64,000 nucleotides of DNA from Candidatus Saccharibacteria bacterium oral taxon 488 (GTDB lineage Bacteria > Patescibacteriota > Saccharimonadia > Saccharimonadales > Saccharimonadaceae): positions 310,001 to 374,000 of the forward strand of contig CP040003.1 in the NCBI GenBank assembly GCA_005697215.1, given 5' to 3'. The position numbers and the translations under genes were made by a program. How positions within the stretch are numbered: the stretch's first letter is position 1; each line of letters starts with the position of its first letter. Positions 41,270-51,791 of this stretch are shown one piece after another. The notes below the pieces were generated by a model. The model ran no database searches, had not been told where the DNA came from, and saw nothing but the letters and a program-made list of their open reading frames with translations.

Positions 41270-43147
41270 ATAGCCGACATTCACATCACCGAGAAGAGTT
41301 TTGGCGACAAGACGTTGATGCGCGACGTCAAGTTCAGTGTGGATGACGGCGAGAAGGTCGGCGTGGTCGGCCGCAATGGCGTCGGTAAGTCGACGTTGTT
41401 TGGCATCTTGGCGGGTACGGACACTGATTATACTGGCGAGGTGATTTTTCGCCGCGGCATCACCGTGGCTAGTACGGCGCAGGAGCATCATGGTTTGGGC
41501 GATCAGACGGTGCTGAGCTACATCTTGGCGGGGCTGCCAGAATATGCGGCCTTAAAGAAAATCATTGACGAGTATCCCGAGACCATGGGCGATAATATGC
41601 GCAAAATCGAGGAGTACACCCAGGCGCTGGAGCGATTTGACCAGAAAGGGTTTTACCAGATTGAGGAGAAGATTGAGCGGGAGCTTGATAATTTTCAGCT
41701 GAGCGGATGCAGCGAGCGGCCGCTTGGTTCCCTGTCGGGCGGTCAGAAGCGGCTGGTGGAGATTGTGAAGATTATGCATGCGGAGGCGCATTTGGCGCTG
41801 ATTGACGAGCCGACTAATCATATGGATTATGTGGCCAAGCAGCAGTTCATCGACTGGATGAGCTCGCAGCCGCGCCAGGCCATGCTGATCATCACGCACG
41901 ACCGCGATGTGCTGGGTCGAGTGGATCGGATTATTGAGCTTAAAGACGGCCAAGCGGTCAGCTACCGCGGTAATTATGATGCCTATCTCAAACAGAACGC
42001 TCAGGCGACGGCGGCGGGCATGAATAATTTTGAGCAGGTCGAGAAGCGGATGACTAACCTTCGGCAAAAGGTGCTGGATTATCAGCGGCTAAAGGAAAAG
42101 TCGCGCAACCCCGGCACCATCCAAAAGTTCAAGCGGCTGGAGAATGAGGCGCGGGCCGAGCTGGCGGAATTATCAGAGATGGACAAGCCGACGTTTTGGA
42201 TTGATAAGGATTCGGCTGAGCAGCTTGATTATAAATCGGCTGAGCGCTACGGCAAGTTCAAGGCGCGCAATATTCGGCTCTCGATGAAGGATGCGGCCAG
42301 TCGCAGTCAGCATGTGCTGGTGCGAGTTGAGGATGCGGCAGTTGGGGTTGGCGAGCGGCTATTGTTTGAGGGCGTGAATATTGATCTGCGTGAGGGTGAA
42401 GCGGTGGAGCTGCGCGGCCGTAATGGCGCTGGTAAGACGACGCTGATTCGGATGTTGTTGGGGCAGCGAGGAGGTTCGGATTCTAGTCTCTCCGACAAGT
42501 CGATAGTTCTGCAGACGGCGTTGCCGGATGCATTCGACTTGGAGGAGACGGCTGGAAAACGAACCGCAGCAGCCGCTCCACCGTCCGCCGCCAGAGTACA
42601 CTCTTCGCTCAAATCTCCACTGGAGATTTCTCGCGAGCGTTCGGCTGAAACGTCCGCTCCTCGCGAACGTTTCACAGTCTCTGGCGGAGGAGGTGTCGCG
42701 GCTGCTGCCCCTATCCTCTACTCCGGCAACCTCTTCCTCGACCCGCAGGTGCGGGTGGGTGTGTATGAGCAAGAAATTGATGAGCGGTATTTGGCGGATC
42801 CGCTGGAAGTGGCGATTGAGAAATTATACCTTAGCCGCGACCTGCCGATTTCTGATACCAAAATTCGCCAATTGCTAGCCGATTATCTGTTTACCGAAGC
42901 AGATCGGATGACGCCATTAGCGCGCCTGTCGGGTGGCCAGAAAGCGCGCTTTCAGATCATTACCATGCTGGCGAATGACCCGCAGCTGCTGATTTTGGAC
43001 GAGCCAACCAACCATCTTGATTTACCAAGCATTGAGGAGTTGGAGACGGCGCTGGCGAAATATTCTGGCGCCATCCTCTATGTCAGTCACGACAACTATT
43101 TCCGCCAAGAAATCGGTGGTGAGGTGGTACAAATCGGTGCAGTATAA
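41270..43147 (+). CDS. ABC-F ATPase with palindromic insert
   Basis: A 625-residue soluble protein with two ABC domains and no membrane part, as in ABC-F translation factors (EttA/Uup-like). Domain 1: GRNGVGKSTL, LSGGQKRLVE, LALIDEPTNHMD. Domain 2: GRNGAGKTTL, LSGGQKARFQI, LLILDEPTNHLD. The linker between the domains is present (YLKQNAQATAAGMNNFEQVE). Between the second Walker A and the rest of domain 2 lies an insert of about 80 low-complexity residues encoded by a nested palindrome (42566-42708). The start at MIADIHI is chosen because the ABC fold begins there, with TACAAT nine bases upstream. Confidence 0.93.
   Translation: MADIHITEKSFGDKTLMRDVKFSVDDGEKVGVVGRNGVGKSTLFGILAGTDTDYTGEVIFRRGITVASTAQEHHGLGDQTVLSYILAGLPEYAALKKIIDEYPETMGDNMRKIEEYTQALERFDQKGFYQIEEKIERELDNFQLSGCSERPLGSLSGGQKRLVEIVKIMHAEAHLALIDEPTNHMDYVAKQQFIDWMSSQPRQAMLIITHDRDVLGRVDRIIELKDGQAVSYRGNYDAYLKQNAQATAAGMNNFEQVEKRMTNLRQKVLDYQRLKEKSRNPGTIQKFKRLENEARAELAELSEMDKPTFWIDKDSAEQLDYKSAERYGKFKARNIRLSMKDAASRSQHVLVRVEDAAVGVGERLLFEGVNIDLREGEAVELRGRNGAGKTTLIRMLLGQRGGSDSSLSDKSIVLQTALPDAFDLEETAGKRTAAAAPPSAARVHSSLKSPLEISRERSAETSAPRERFTVSGGGGVAAAAPILYSGNLFLDPQVRVGVYEQEIDERYLADPLEVAIEKLYLSRDLPISDTKIRQLLADYLFTEADRMTPLARLSGGQKARFQIITMLANDPQLLILDEPTNHLDLPSIEELETALAKYSGAILYVSHDNYFRQEIGGEVVQIGAV
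42566..42708 (+). repeat. In-frame palindromic element within the ABC-F gene
   Basis: Outer inverted repeat 42566-42596 / 42679-42708 (GCAGCAGCCGC... with ...GCGGCTGCTGC) encloses a perfect small palindrome AAATCTCCACTGGAGATTT (42611-42629). The core 42602-42640 matches 52065-52103 inside the dus gene at about 34 of 39 positions. The encoded peptide is low complexity (AAAAPPSAA, SGGGGVAAAA) and looks like a tolerated insertion. Confidence 0.75.
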
Positions 43148-43161
43148 GGAGTGTGCTAATG

Positions 43162-43202
43162 AAAAACCTGCTGCCAGTAAGTTCCTAGGCAGCAGGTTTT
43201 TT
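43162..43202. terminator. Bidirectional terminator between ABC-F and glutaredoxin genes
   Basis: Perfect stem AAAAACCTGCTGCC/GGCAGCAGGTTTTT with flanking A and T runs on both sides, between two convergent genes. It can end transcription in either direction. Confidence 0.92.
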
Positions 43203-43220
43203 GGCGTCAATCAGTGATAT

Positions 43221-43508
43221 TTACTCGCTCATCAAACCATTCTTCTTCAGCGCATCCTGAAGCTTCGGCCGGTCGAATCCCAGGATGACCTCGCCGCAAA
43301 CATCAGTCACTGGTACGCCCTGGAAATTGCCGCCGTTTTTACTGAGCAATTCTTCCTTGGCGCTTGGATCAGCCTCGATGTCCTTGGCGACAAAATCGAT
43401 GCCGAGTTTTTTTAGCCACTCCATCTCGGTGTGGCAGAATGCGCACCAGCTGGTGCTGTAGACGGTGACTTTAGCGTCTTGGTGATTGGCCGTGTTATCT
43501 TCGCTCAT
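43221..43508 (-). CDS. Glutaredoxin-like protein (CxxC)
   Basis: A 95-residue thioredoxin-fold protein. The active site WCAFC (about residues 22-26), the cis-proline in GVPVTDV and the following CGEVILGFD match glutaredoxin/NrdH-like redoxins, which reduce disulfides in ribonucleotide reductase or other targets. There is an additional cysteine next to the cis-proline loop (VCGE). The GGAGGGAAG Shine-Dalgarno and a TACAAT about 25 bases upstream show a true leader. It converges on the ABC-F gene at a shared terminator. Confidence 0.9.
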   Translation of the reverse strand: MSEDNTANHQDAKVTVYSTSWCAFCHTEMEWLKKLGIDFVAKDIEADPSAKEELLSKNGGNFQGVPVTDVCGEVILGFDRPKLQDALKKNGLMSE

Positions 43509-43570
43509 AACTTCCCTCCTTATGGCTTTTCTCTATTGTAGCATAAGCATCGGTGCCTCGGCAATGCTAT

Positions 43571-43807
43571 CTAGTCTCGGGACACCCGACTCGTTAAGTG
43601 CCAGCCGTCACACCCCCGGCAATAATACACGTCTAGTTCCAGCTTTGGTGACATCAGCTCCTGCGTATCAGCCGCTCGCCTGGCGATCTGCTCGGTGGCG
43701 AAGCGACGCTTGCGCCGGCACGTGTCATGATCGGTGATCGGCAGTATCGGCTTGACGAACGTTCGGGCTGATTTTGGTTGATTTTTCGGGTAATTTCGCC
43801 GTGGCAT
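43571..43807 (-). CDS. Small zinc-ribbon-like protein
   Basis: A 78-residue basic protein. It contains TCRRKRRFATEQIARRAAD followed by YYCRGCDGWHLTS. A Cys, then a helix, then CxxC-GWHLT is a recurring small zinc-binding motif seen in actinobacterial and phage hypothetical proteins. The function is unknown; DNA or RNA binding is plausible given its charge. It is divergent from the ATP synthase operon. TATACT lies nine bases before the ATG. Confidence 0.7.
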   Translation of the reverse strand: MPRRNYPKNQPKSARTFVKPILPITDHDTCRRKRRFATEQIARRAADTQELMSPKLELDVYYCRGCDGWHLTSRVSRD

Positions 43808-43831
43808 CTTGTCAAGAGTATAGCATGTTGC

Positions 43832-43837
43832 TATAGT
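43832..43837 (+). promoter_or_regulatory. Promoter of the ATP synthase operon
   Basis: TATAGT nine bases before the ATG of the AtpI-like gene. The divergent zinc-ribbon gene has its own TATACT at 43817-43822, so the two promoters lie back to back within 21 bp. Confidence 0.6.
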
Positions 43838-43846
43838 GACAGAGTA

Positions 43847-44119
43847 ATGGCTGAGAGACCAGATATTGAGAATGGCGTGACGACAGCGACGGAAGTGGCG
43901 GCGGCTCGGGTTATTCTCGGGACGATCGGCGACACAACGTGGCGGATGTTTGTGCCGAGCATCGGCTGTACGCTGCTGGGTGTGTGGCTGGATAGTGTGT
44001 TTGGCTTGAAGCCGTGGCTGATGTTTGCTGGCGTGGTACTTGGCTTTGTGGGCGCGTATCTACTGGTGAATAAGCAGCTGGGGCGTGTGAAACGAAAAAA
44101 GGAGCGTAAAAAGATATGA
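43847..44119 (+). CDS. AtpI/AtpZ-like ATP synthase accessory membrane protein
   Basis: A 90-residue protein with two transmembrane helices (about 28-46 and 52-72) and a basic C-terminus (RVKRKKERKK). AtpI/AtpZ-type proteins at this place in atp operons help assemble the c-ring or import Mg2+/Ca2+. The glycine pattern GCTLLGVWLDSVFG supports the call. The start at MAERPDIE follows TATAGT. It overlaps atpB by 4 bases. Confidence 0.82.
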   Translation: MAERPDIENGVTTATEVAAARVILGTIGDTTWRMFVPSIGCTLLGVWLDSVFGLKPWLMFAGVVLGFVGAYLLVNKQLGRVKRKKERKKI

Positions 44120-44949
44120 TGCAACTATTTGCCAGTGCCGGTCCGCACATTTCAGTCAAGGCTGATGAAGTAGCGAATGTTTTAGGTGTGTCGATCACCA
44201 ACTCGCACATGCTCGGTGCGCTGGGGCTGATCGTTTTGGTGTGGCTGATGTTTCGGACGCGGGCGGCAGCGCTGGGCAAGAAAAAGCATACTTTCGCAAC
44301 GAAGTTGATTCACTGGACATTTGATGGGCTGTATAACACGGTTCGCCAAGTCATCCCAGACCAGACATGGGCGCGTCGAGTGGCGCCGCTGTGCATCACT
44401 ATATTCTTTTTCGTGGTGGCGCAGTATTGGCTGGGACTGCTACCGATTGTCGGGCCGATCACCGTGGGTAGTCATGGTACGCCGCTGTTTCGTGGTGGCG
44501 TGGCTGATCTGAATATGACGTTTGGCCTGGCTATCGTGACCATTATCGCCGCACAAGTGTACGCCTTCAAATACCTTGGCTTTAGGGGTAATATGGGTCG
44601 CTACTTTGTTAATCCACTGCGCGATCCGATCATGGCGTTTGTCGGCATTCTGGAGCTGGTGGCGGAGTTCTCGCGCCTGCTGGGGCTGAGCTTCCGTCTG
44701 TTTGGTAATGTGCTGGCGGGCGAGGTGCTGCTGATTATGATCGCCTTTTTGACGCAGTTTATTTCCCCGGCGGCGCTCCAGCCATTTTATCTGTTTGAGC
44801 TGTTCATCGGTGGTATTCAGGCGTACATTTTCTTTATGCTGTCAACGGTATTTATTTCACTGGGGCTGGCTCACCACGACACGCACGAGCCGACTGATCA
44901 TGCTCATTCACCTGCTGATACGACGAAACTCGCGGCGGCGAATGATTAG
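44116..44949 (+). CDS. atpB: F0 ATP synthase subunit a
   Basis: A 277-residue membrane protein with five to six helices. The essential arginine lies in the LEL-x-AEFSRLLGLSFRLFGNVLAG segment (about 195-215), the hallmark of subunit a, where it faces the c-ring ion site. An N-terminal ectodomain of about 30 residues (GPHISVKADEVANVLGVSIT) and a His-rich tail (HHDTHEPTDHAHS) are visible. It forms the ion channel with subunit c. Confidence 0.95.
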   Translation: MMQLFASAGPHISVKADEVANVLGVSITNSHMLGALGLIVLVWLMFRTRAAALGKKKHTFATKLIHWTFDGLYNTVRQVIPDQTWARRVAPLCITIFFFVVAQYWLGLLPIVGPITVGSHGTPLFRGGVADLNMTFGLAIVTIIAAQVYAFKYLGFRGNMGRYFVNPLRDPIMAFVGILELVAEFSRLLGLSFRLFGNVLAGEVLLIMIAFLTQFISPAALQPFYLFELFIGGIQAYIFFMLSTVFISLGLAHHDTHEPTDHAHSPADTTKLAAAND

Positions 44950-44981
44950 AAAAGTAAAGTATTAAATAAAGGAGAAATTAT

Positions 44982-45194
44982 ATGAAAGAATTAGCATTTG
45001 CACTCACCTACGCCATCCCAGCTGCGCTGGCAGCGATCGGCGCTGGTATCGTCGGCGCGGCAGCGATGAACGCGGCTGGCCGCAACCCAGAGAAAATTAA
45101 CGATTTACGCACCATGATGATCCTCGGTATTTCGTTCATTGACGCCCTGGCGATCATCGGTTTCGTGGCGGCTATCGTCGGCAAAGTTATGTAA
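44982..45194 (+). CDS. atpE: F0 ATP synthase subunit c
   Basis: A 70-residue hairpin of two transmembrane helices with the conserved polar loop GRNPE (33-37). The ion-binding carboxylate in helix 2 is D54 (FIDALAIIG), an aspartate where most bacteria have glutamate. The extra ligands of the Na+ type are not evident, so H+ is likely. The GGAGAAATT Shine-Dalgarno is strong, as expected for the subunit needed in most copies. Confidence 0.96.
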   Translation: MKELAFALTYAIPAALAAIGAGIVGAAAMNAAGRNPEKINDLRTMMILGISFIDALAIIGFVAAIVGKVM

Positions 45195-45209
45195 TTTGAG
45201 AGGTAAATT

Positions 45210-45758
45210 GTGGAGACTATATTGACACAATTTGCAAGTGCCGAAGCACACGCGGCCGAAAAGGCTGACCTGTTCAGTTCGCTGGGCATTGACTGGAAGC
45301 TGCTGATCTTGCAGACGGTGGCGTTCTTGATCTTGCTGGTGATTCTGCGCAAGTGGGTATATCCACCGCTGGCAGCGATGCTCGACAAGCGCGAAAAAGA
45401 CATGCGCACAGCCGAAAAGGCAGCGCAGTCGGCGCGTGATAACGCTGATAAGGCTGAAAAAATGACCAACGAGTTGATGCGAAAAGCTCGGGCGGAGGCC
45501 AGTGATATCGTGGCGGCAGCGCGCGAGGAGGCGGCCTCGGTCGTCGAGCAGGCCGCCGCTAAGGCGACTGCCAAGTCTGAGACCATCGTTAGCGCGGCGC
45601 AGGCAGAAATTGCTAAGGAAGTTGAGCAGGCTAAGAAAGCGTTGCACAATGAAACGCTGGAATTGGTAGCCGAGGCGACTGGCAAGGTTTTGCACGAAAA
45701 GGTTGATGCTAAGGCGGACGCCAAGCTGATCGCAACTGCGGTCAAGGAAGTCGCCTAG
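45210..45758 (+). CDS. atpF: F0 ATP synthase subunit b
   Basis: A 182-residue peripheral stalk subunit: one N-terminal membrane helix (about 28-47, LLILQTVAFLILLVILRKW) and a long Ala/Glu/Lys-rich coiled coil to about residue 165 (for example KAEKMTNELMRKARAEASDI). GTG start at 45210 with an AGAGGT Shine-Dalgarno. Lies between atpE and atpH. Confidence 0.94.
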   Translation: METILTQFASAEAHAAEKADLFSSLGIDWKLLILQTVAFLILLVILRKWVYPPLAAMLDKREKDMRTAEKAAQSARDNADKAEKMTNELMRKARAEASDIVAAAREEAASVVEQAAAKATAKSETIVSAAQAEIAKEVEQAKKALHNETLELVAEATGKVLHEKVDAKADAKLIATAVKEVA

Positions 45759-45760
45759 TC

Positions 45761-46159
45761 ATGGCGCGGACGCTTCGGCGAAAGTTGGCGCAGCATGCGG
45801 CCGAGCGGCTGCTGGCGGGTGACGCAGCAGTGATTGATGAATTAGCGGCGCTGATCATAGCCGAGCGGCGCGAGCGAGAGGTTGATCTGTTGGTGCAGGA
45901 TATTGAGGCGAAATTGGCTGAGCGTGGGACGGTTGTGGCGACGGTGGAGAGCGCGACACCGTTGGACACGGTAACAAAGGATAAGATTAAAAATCTATTG
46001 TCGTCTAAAACAAACGCCAGCAACCAAGATATTAACGTGTTGCTGCGTGAATCAATTGACCAGGCGCTCATCGGCGGCTTTAAACTGCGGACGCCAACCG
46101 CAACGCTGGACGCGACAATTGCCAAGAAATTAAACGACTTGCGGGCGAAGAAAATCTAG
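45761..46159 (+). CDS. atpH: F1 ATP synthase subunit delta (short)
   Basis: A 132-residue subunit in the atpH position, about 45 residues shorter than usual. The C-terminal signature of delta is present: [33 protein letters not shown]. The N-terminal helical bundle is reduced. It links the peripheral stalk (subunit b) to the F1 head. It follows atpF by 2 bases. Confidence 0.9.
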   Translation: MARTLRRKLAQHAAERLLAGDAAVIDELAALIIAERREREVDLLVQDIEAKLAERGTVVATVESATPLDTVTKDKIKNLLSSKTNASNQDINVLLRESIDQALIGGFKLRTPTATLDATIAKKLNDLRAKKI

Positions 46160-46167
46160 GAGGAAAA

Positions 46168-47694
<1,527 letters not shown>

Positions 47695-47697
47695 TTC

Positions 47698-48579
47698 ATG
47701 CCGAGTACTCGTGCGCTGAAAAATCGTATTCGCTCGGTGGACTCGACCAAGCAAATCACCAAGGCGATGCAGTTGGTGGCCGCCAGCAAGATGCGTCGTT
47801 CGCAAGAAGCGGACAAGGCCTCGGCTCCCTACACTATGGCAGCCGAGGAGCTGCTGAGCTACTTGGCGAGTCAAGGTGCGACGGATAATCATCCGCTGTT
47901 CAAACGCCGCAAAATTACCAAGCGTCTAATCATCGTCATTGCCAGCGACAAGGGTCTGGCTGGCGCATATAACACCAATGTTTTGAAGAAATATCTGGAG
48001 CTGCTGAAGCGTGATGATGAGCGCGGCATCGAGAACTTGACCTTGACTATCGGCCGTCGGGCTTCGCAATTTGCCTCGCGCCTGAAGGATACGAAGATTA
48101 TCGGTACGTACGAGGACCTGCCAGATCAGCCGTCTGGACTCACCTTTCACACGATTTTGAATACCGCCATTAGCATGTTTGAGAATGGCGAGGTTGACGC
48201 GGTGACGCTGGTGTACACGCGGTTTGTCAATAGTATGGTGCAGACGGCGGAGCTGTCGCGCTTGCTGCCGGCGGGTACTAAAGCCTTGATCGACCCAAGT
48301 GAAGTCTCGAACACGGTTTCTGATGCCAAGTACGAGCCGAGCATTCCAGAGGTGCTGGACGCCGTGGCGAATCGTTTGACGGGCGCGCGATTATTGCAAG
48401 CGTTGCTGGACGCTCGCGCCAGTGAGCACTCTATGCGGATGATGGCTATGAAGAATGCGACGGATAATGCTTCTGACCTGGTGGATGATCTGACCTTGGC
48501 GATGAACAAAGCTCGCCAAGGTGCGATCACTCAGGAGTTGGCAGAAATTTCCGGTGGCGTGGAGGCGATGGAACAATGA
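47698..48579 (+). CDS. atpG: F1 ATP synthase subunit gamma
   Basis: A 293-residue central-stalk subunit. The N-terminal helix (LKNRIRSVDSTKQITKAMQL VAASKMRR, split here) and the C-terminal helix (SEHSMRMMAMKNATDNASDL) form the rotor coiled coil; the Rossmann-like middle contains IVIASDKGLAGAYN. It follows atpA by 3 bases, and its stop overlaps the start of the NUDIX gene. Confidence 0.97.
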   Translation: MPSTRALKNRIRSVDSTKQITKAMQLVAASKMRRSQEADKASAPYTMAAEELLSYLASQGATDNHPLFKRRKITKRLIIVIASDKGLAGAYNTNVLKKYLELLKRDDERGIENLTLTIGRRASQFASRLKDTKIIGTYEDLPDQPSGLTFHTILNTAISMFENGEVDAVTLVYTRFVNSMVQTAELSRLLPAGTKALIDPSEVSNTVSDAKYEPSIPEVLDAVANRLTGARLLQALLDARASEHSMRMMAMKNATDNASDLVDDLTLAMNKARQGAITQELAEISGGVEAMEQ

Positions 48580-49025
48580 TGAATAACACAACCCTATTCG
48601 TCAGTACTGTTGTCGTAAAAGACGGCAAGCTATTGGTTGTTCAGGAGGGCAAAGATAACTACGGGCAATTAGGCACGTGGAATTTTCCGGCGGGACATGT
48701 CGAGCCGGGCGAAGGCTTGGTGGAGGCGGCGGTACGCGAAGCGAAGGAAGAGTCTGGCTACACAGTTGCAATTGACGGTGTTCTGTCGGTGCTGTTGAAA
48801 AATACTGATTCTGGCAGCTCGCTGGTTGTGTTTTTTCTGGGACACATTGCCGATGATTATCCTGCCCCGCGCGAAGAAGGAATCCAGCAGGTTGACCTCG
48901 TGACGTTAGAGGCTTTAGAGAAGCTAAACTTGCGTTTTCCTGATGATATGATAGAACCAGCTCGTCGAGCGCTGTCGGATAAGAGTTATTCTTTGGATAT
49001 AATTATGGATTATCAGGAGGCGTAG
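48576..49025 (+). CDS. NUDIX hydrolase inserted in the atp operon
   Basis: A 149-residue NUDIX hydrolase with a complete box: GHVEPGEGLVEAAVREAKEE SG (about 40-61), preceded by LGTWNFPA. The substrate is unknown. It lies between atpG and atpD, with its start overlapping the atpG stop (ATGATGA), so it must be co-transcribed with ATP synthase. This position is not part of the standard operon. Confidence 0.9.
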   Translation: MMNNTTLFVSTVVVKDGKLLVVQEGKDNYGQLGTWNFPAGHVEPGEGLVEAAVREAKEESGYTVAIDGVLSVLLKNTDSGSSLVVFFLGHIADDYPAPREEGIQQVDLVTLEALEKLNLRFPDDMIEPARRALSDKSYSLDIIMDYQEA

Positions 49026-49049
49026 ACGCAATATGAAAAGTGAGATTAA

Positions 49050-50495
<1,446 letters not shown>

Positions 50496-50499
50496 TCTG

Positions 50500-50928
50500 A
50501 TGAATCTAAAGCTGGTAACGCTCGGTGGTGTCAAGCTGGAAGAAGCGGTCTATTCGGTGACTATTCCGACGATTGATGGCGAGATTTCGGTGCTGCCGAG
50601 CCACGAGCCGCTGGTGACGGTGGCCAAGGACGGCGTGATCACCGTACGCCGGCGTCAAGAAGACCCCGACAATCAGTTGGAGTATTTCGCAATCTCCGGC
50701 GGCGTGGTGAAAATTGATTATTCATCGGTGCAGATCCTGGTGGACGAAGCGGATCATGGCGACGACATCATCGAGGCGGAAACGCAGGCGGCCCTGGAGC
50801 GCGCCATCAAGGCCCGCGACGAAGCCGGCGACCAAGTCGAGCGCGAAAAAGCCAAACAGCTCATCGACCGGCACATGGTGCGGCTAAAGGTAGCGGATTT
50901 GCATCGGCGCAAGCGACGACAGCATTAG
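50500..50928 (+). CDS. atpC: F1 ATP synthase subunit epsilon
   Basis: A 142-residue subunit with an N-terminal beta sandwich (LVTLGGVKLEEAVYSVTIPT, GEISVLPSHEPLVTV) and a C-terminal helical hairpin (ALERAIKARDEAG) that can inhibit ATP hydrolysis. The ATG at 50500 lies 4 bases after the atpD stop. Last gene of the operon; it converges on the kinase-like ORF with a 4-base overlap. Confidence 0.94.
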   Translation: MNLKLVTLGGVKLEEAVYSVTIPTIDGEISVLPSHEPLVTVAKDGVITVRRRQEDPDNQLEYFAISGGVVKIDYSSVQILVDEADHGDDIIEAETQAALERAIKARDEAGDQVEREKAKQLIDRHMVRLKVADLHRRKRRQH

Positions 50929-51791
50929 TAGCGATCGTTCATGACATCACTGATGTTGATGGCTAGGCAGGCGATGATTTCACGCATTGTCTGTCTTTTG
51001 CTGTGAGGAAATATATTGTCAATTTGATCATGATATGGCCGCAAGAATAGACTTTCAACCTGCTCTTCTGTTGGGTAGGGTATTTGCTTGCCATATCGTG
51101 ATAACGAGCTTAGATACAATGATAAATCCTCGCCAAATTTGTACGGGTCGCTCTGTTTTTTGACATCAGTTAGGTCAATAATGCGCGGCTGCTGGGTTAT
51201 GTCATAGGCTGTGTTCTTAACTTGAAAATCACCATGATGCAATCCTTTGTCGTGCAGTATTATGAGGCTTTGTGCTGCTATACTAAGTGCTAGAGACATG
51301 CTAGAATCAGCAGGTCTTTGGTGTTCGTTGCTTCCCCATAGAATATTATCACAGCTTGTCACGCCTTGTTCAAACTTTGTTATGGTGCAGATTTTATTCT
51401 TGCCCTGTTCGTATTCTTCTCGTAAAAAGCCGATTGGTTCGAACGTTATATGTCCATCTTTATTAAGTTGCACTGCTGTACGATAATCACGGGTGGCTAG
51501 CCATTCAACATCAAAAGGTTTAATGGCTATGGGCTGGGTACTGAGAGTTTCATTTTCTCCTAGTGCAGATAGATCTGCAAAATGTACTTTCTGCAAGCTA
51601 TCATCGCGTCCTACTTTATAATCTTCTCTTGAGGTAAGTGCGGCGGCTGTCGCCGAAGAGGCTATGATCTCATTATTGTCAGAGACTAATAACAGATGAT
51701 CTGTAGGTAGCTGCTGTAATCGGGGTGTTAAACCTTTTGTTGTTTGCTCGGGATTAATAGATGATAGTGGAACTCTGCTCATTTCACTCAT
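50925..51791 (-). CDS. Protein-kinase-like (APH/RIO-type) hypothetical protein
   Basis: A 288-residue protein whose middle carries a kinase-like catalytic loop, LHHGDFQVKN (about 190-200, the HGDxxxxN pattern), followed by a metal-loop equivalent IIDLTDVK. This fits the aminoglycoside phosphotransferase/RIO/eukaryotic-like kinase fold. A glycine-rich loop is not obvious, and the protein may be a pseudokinase or a specialised kinase. It is AT-rich compared with its neighbours. TATAAT lies six bases before the ATG, inside the end of dus, with which it overlaps by 4 bases. Confidence 0.65.
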   Translation of the reverse strand: MSEMSRVPLSSINPEQTTKGLTPRLQQLPTDHLLLVSDNNEIIASSATAAALTSREDYKVGRDDSLQKVHFADLSALGENETLSTQPIAIKPFDVEWLATRDYRTAVQLNKDGHITFEPIGFLREEYEQGKNKICTITKFEQGVTSCDNILWGSNEHQRPADSSMSLALSIAAQSLIILHDKGLHHGDFQVKNTAYDITQQPRIIDLTDVKKQSDPYKFGEDLSLYLSSLSRYGKQIPYPTEEQVESLFLRPYHDQIDNIFPHSKRQTMREIIACLAINISDVMNDRY

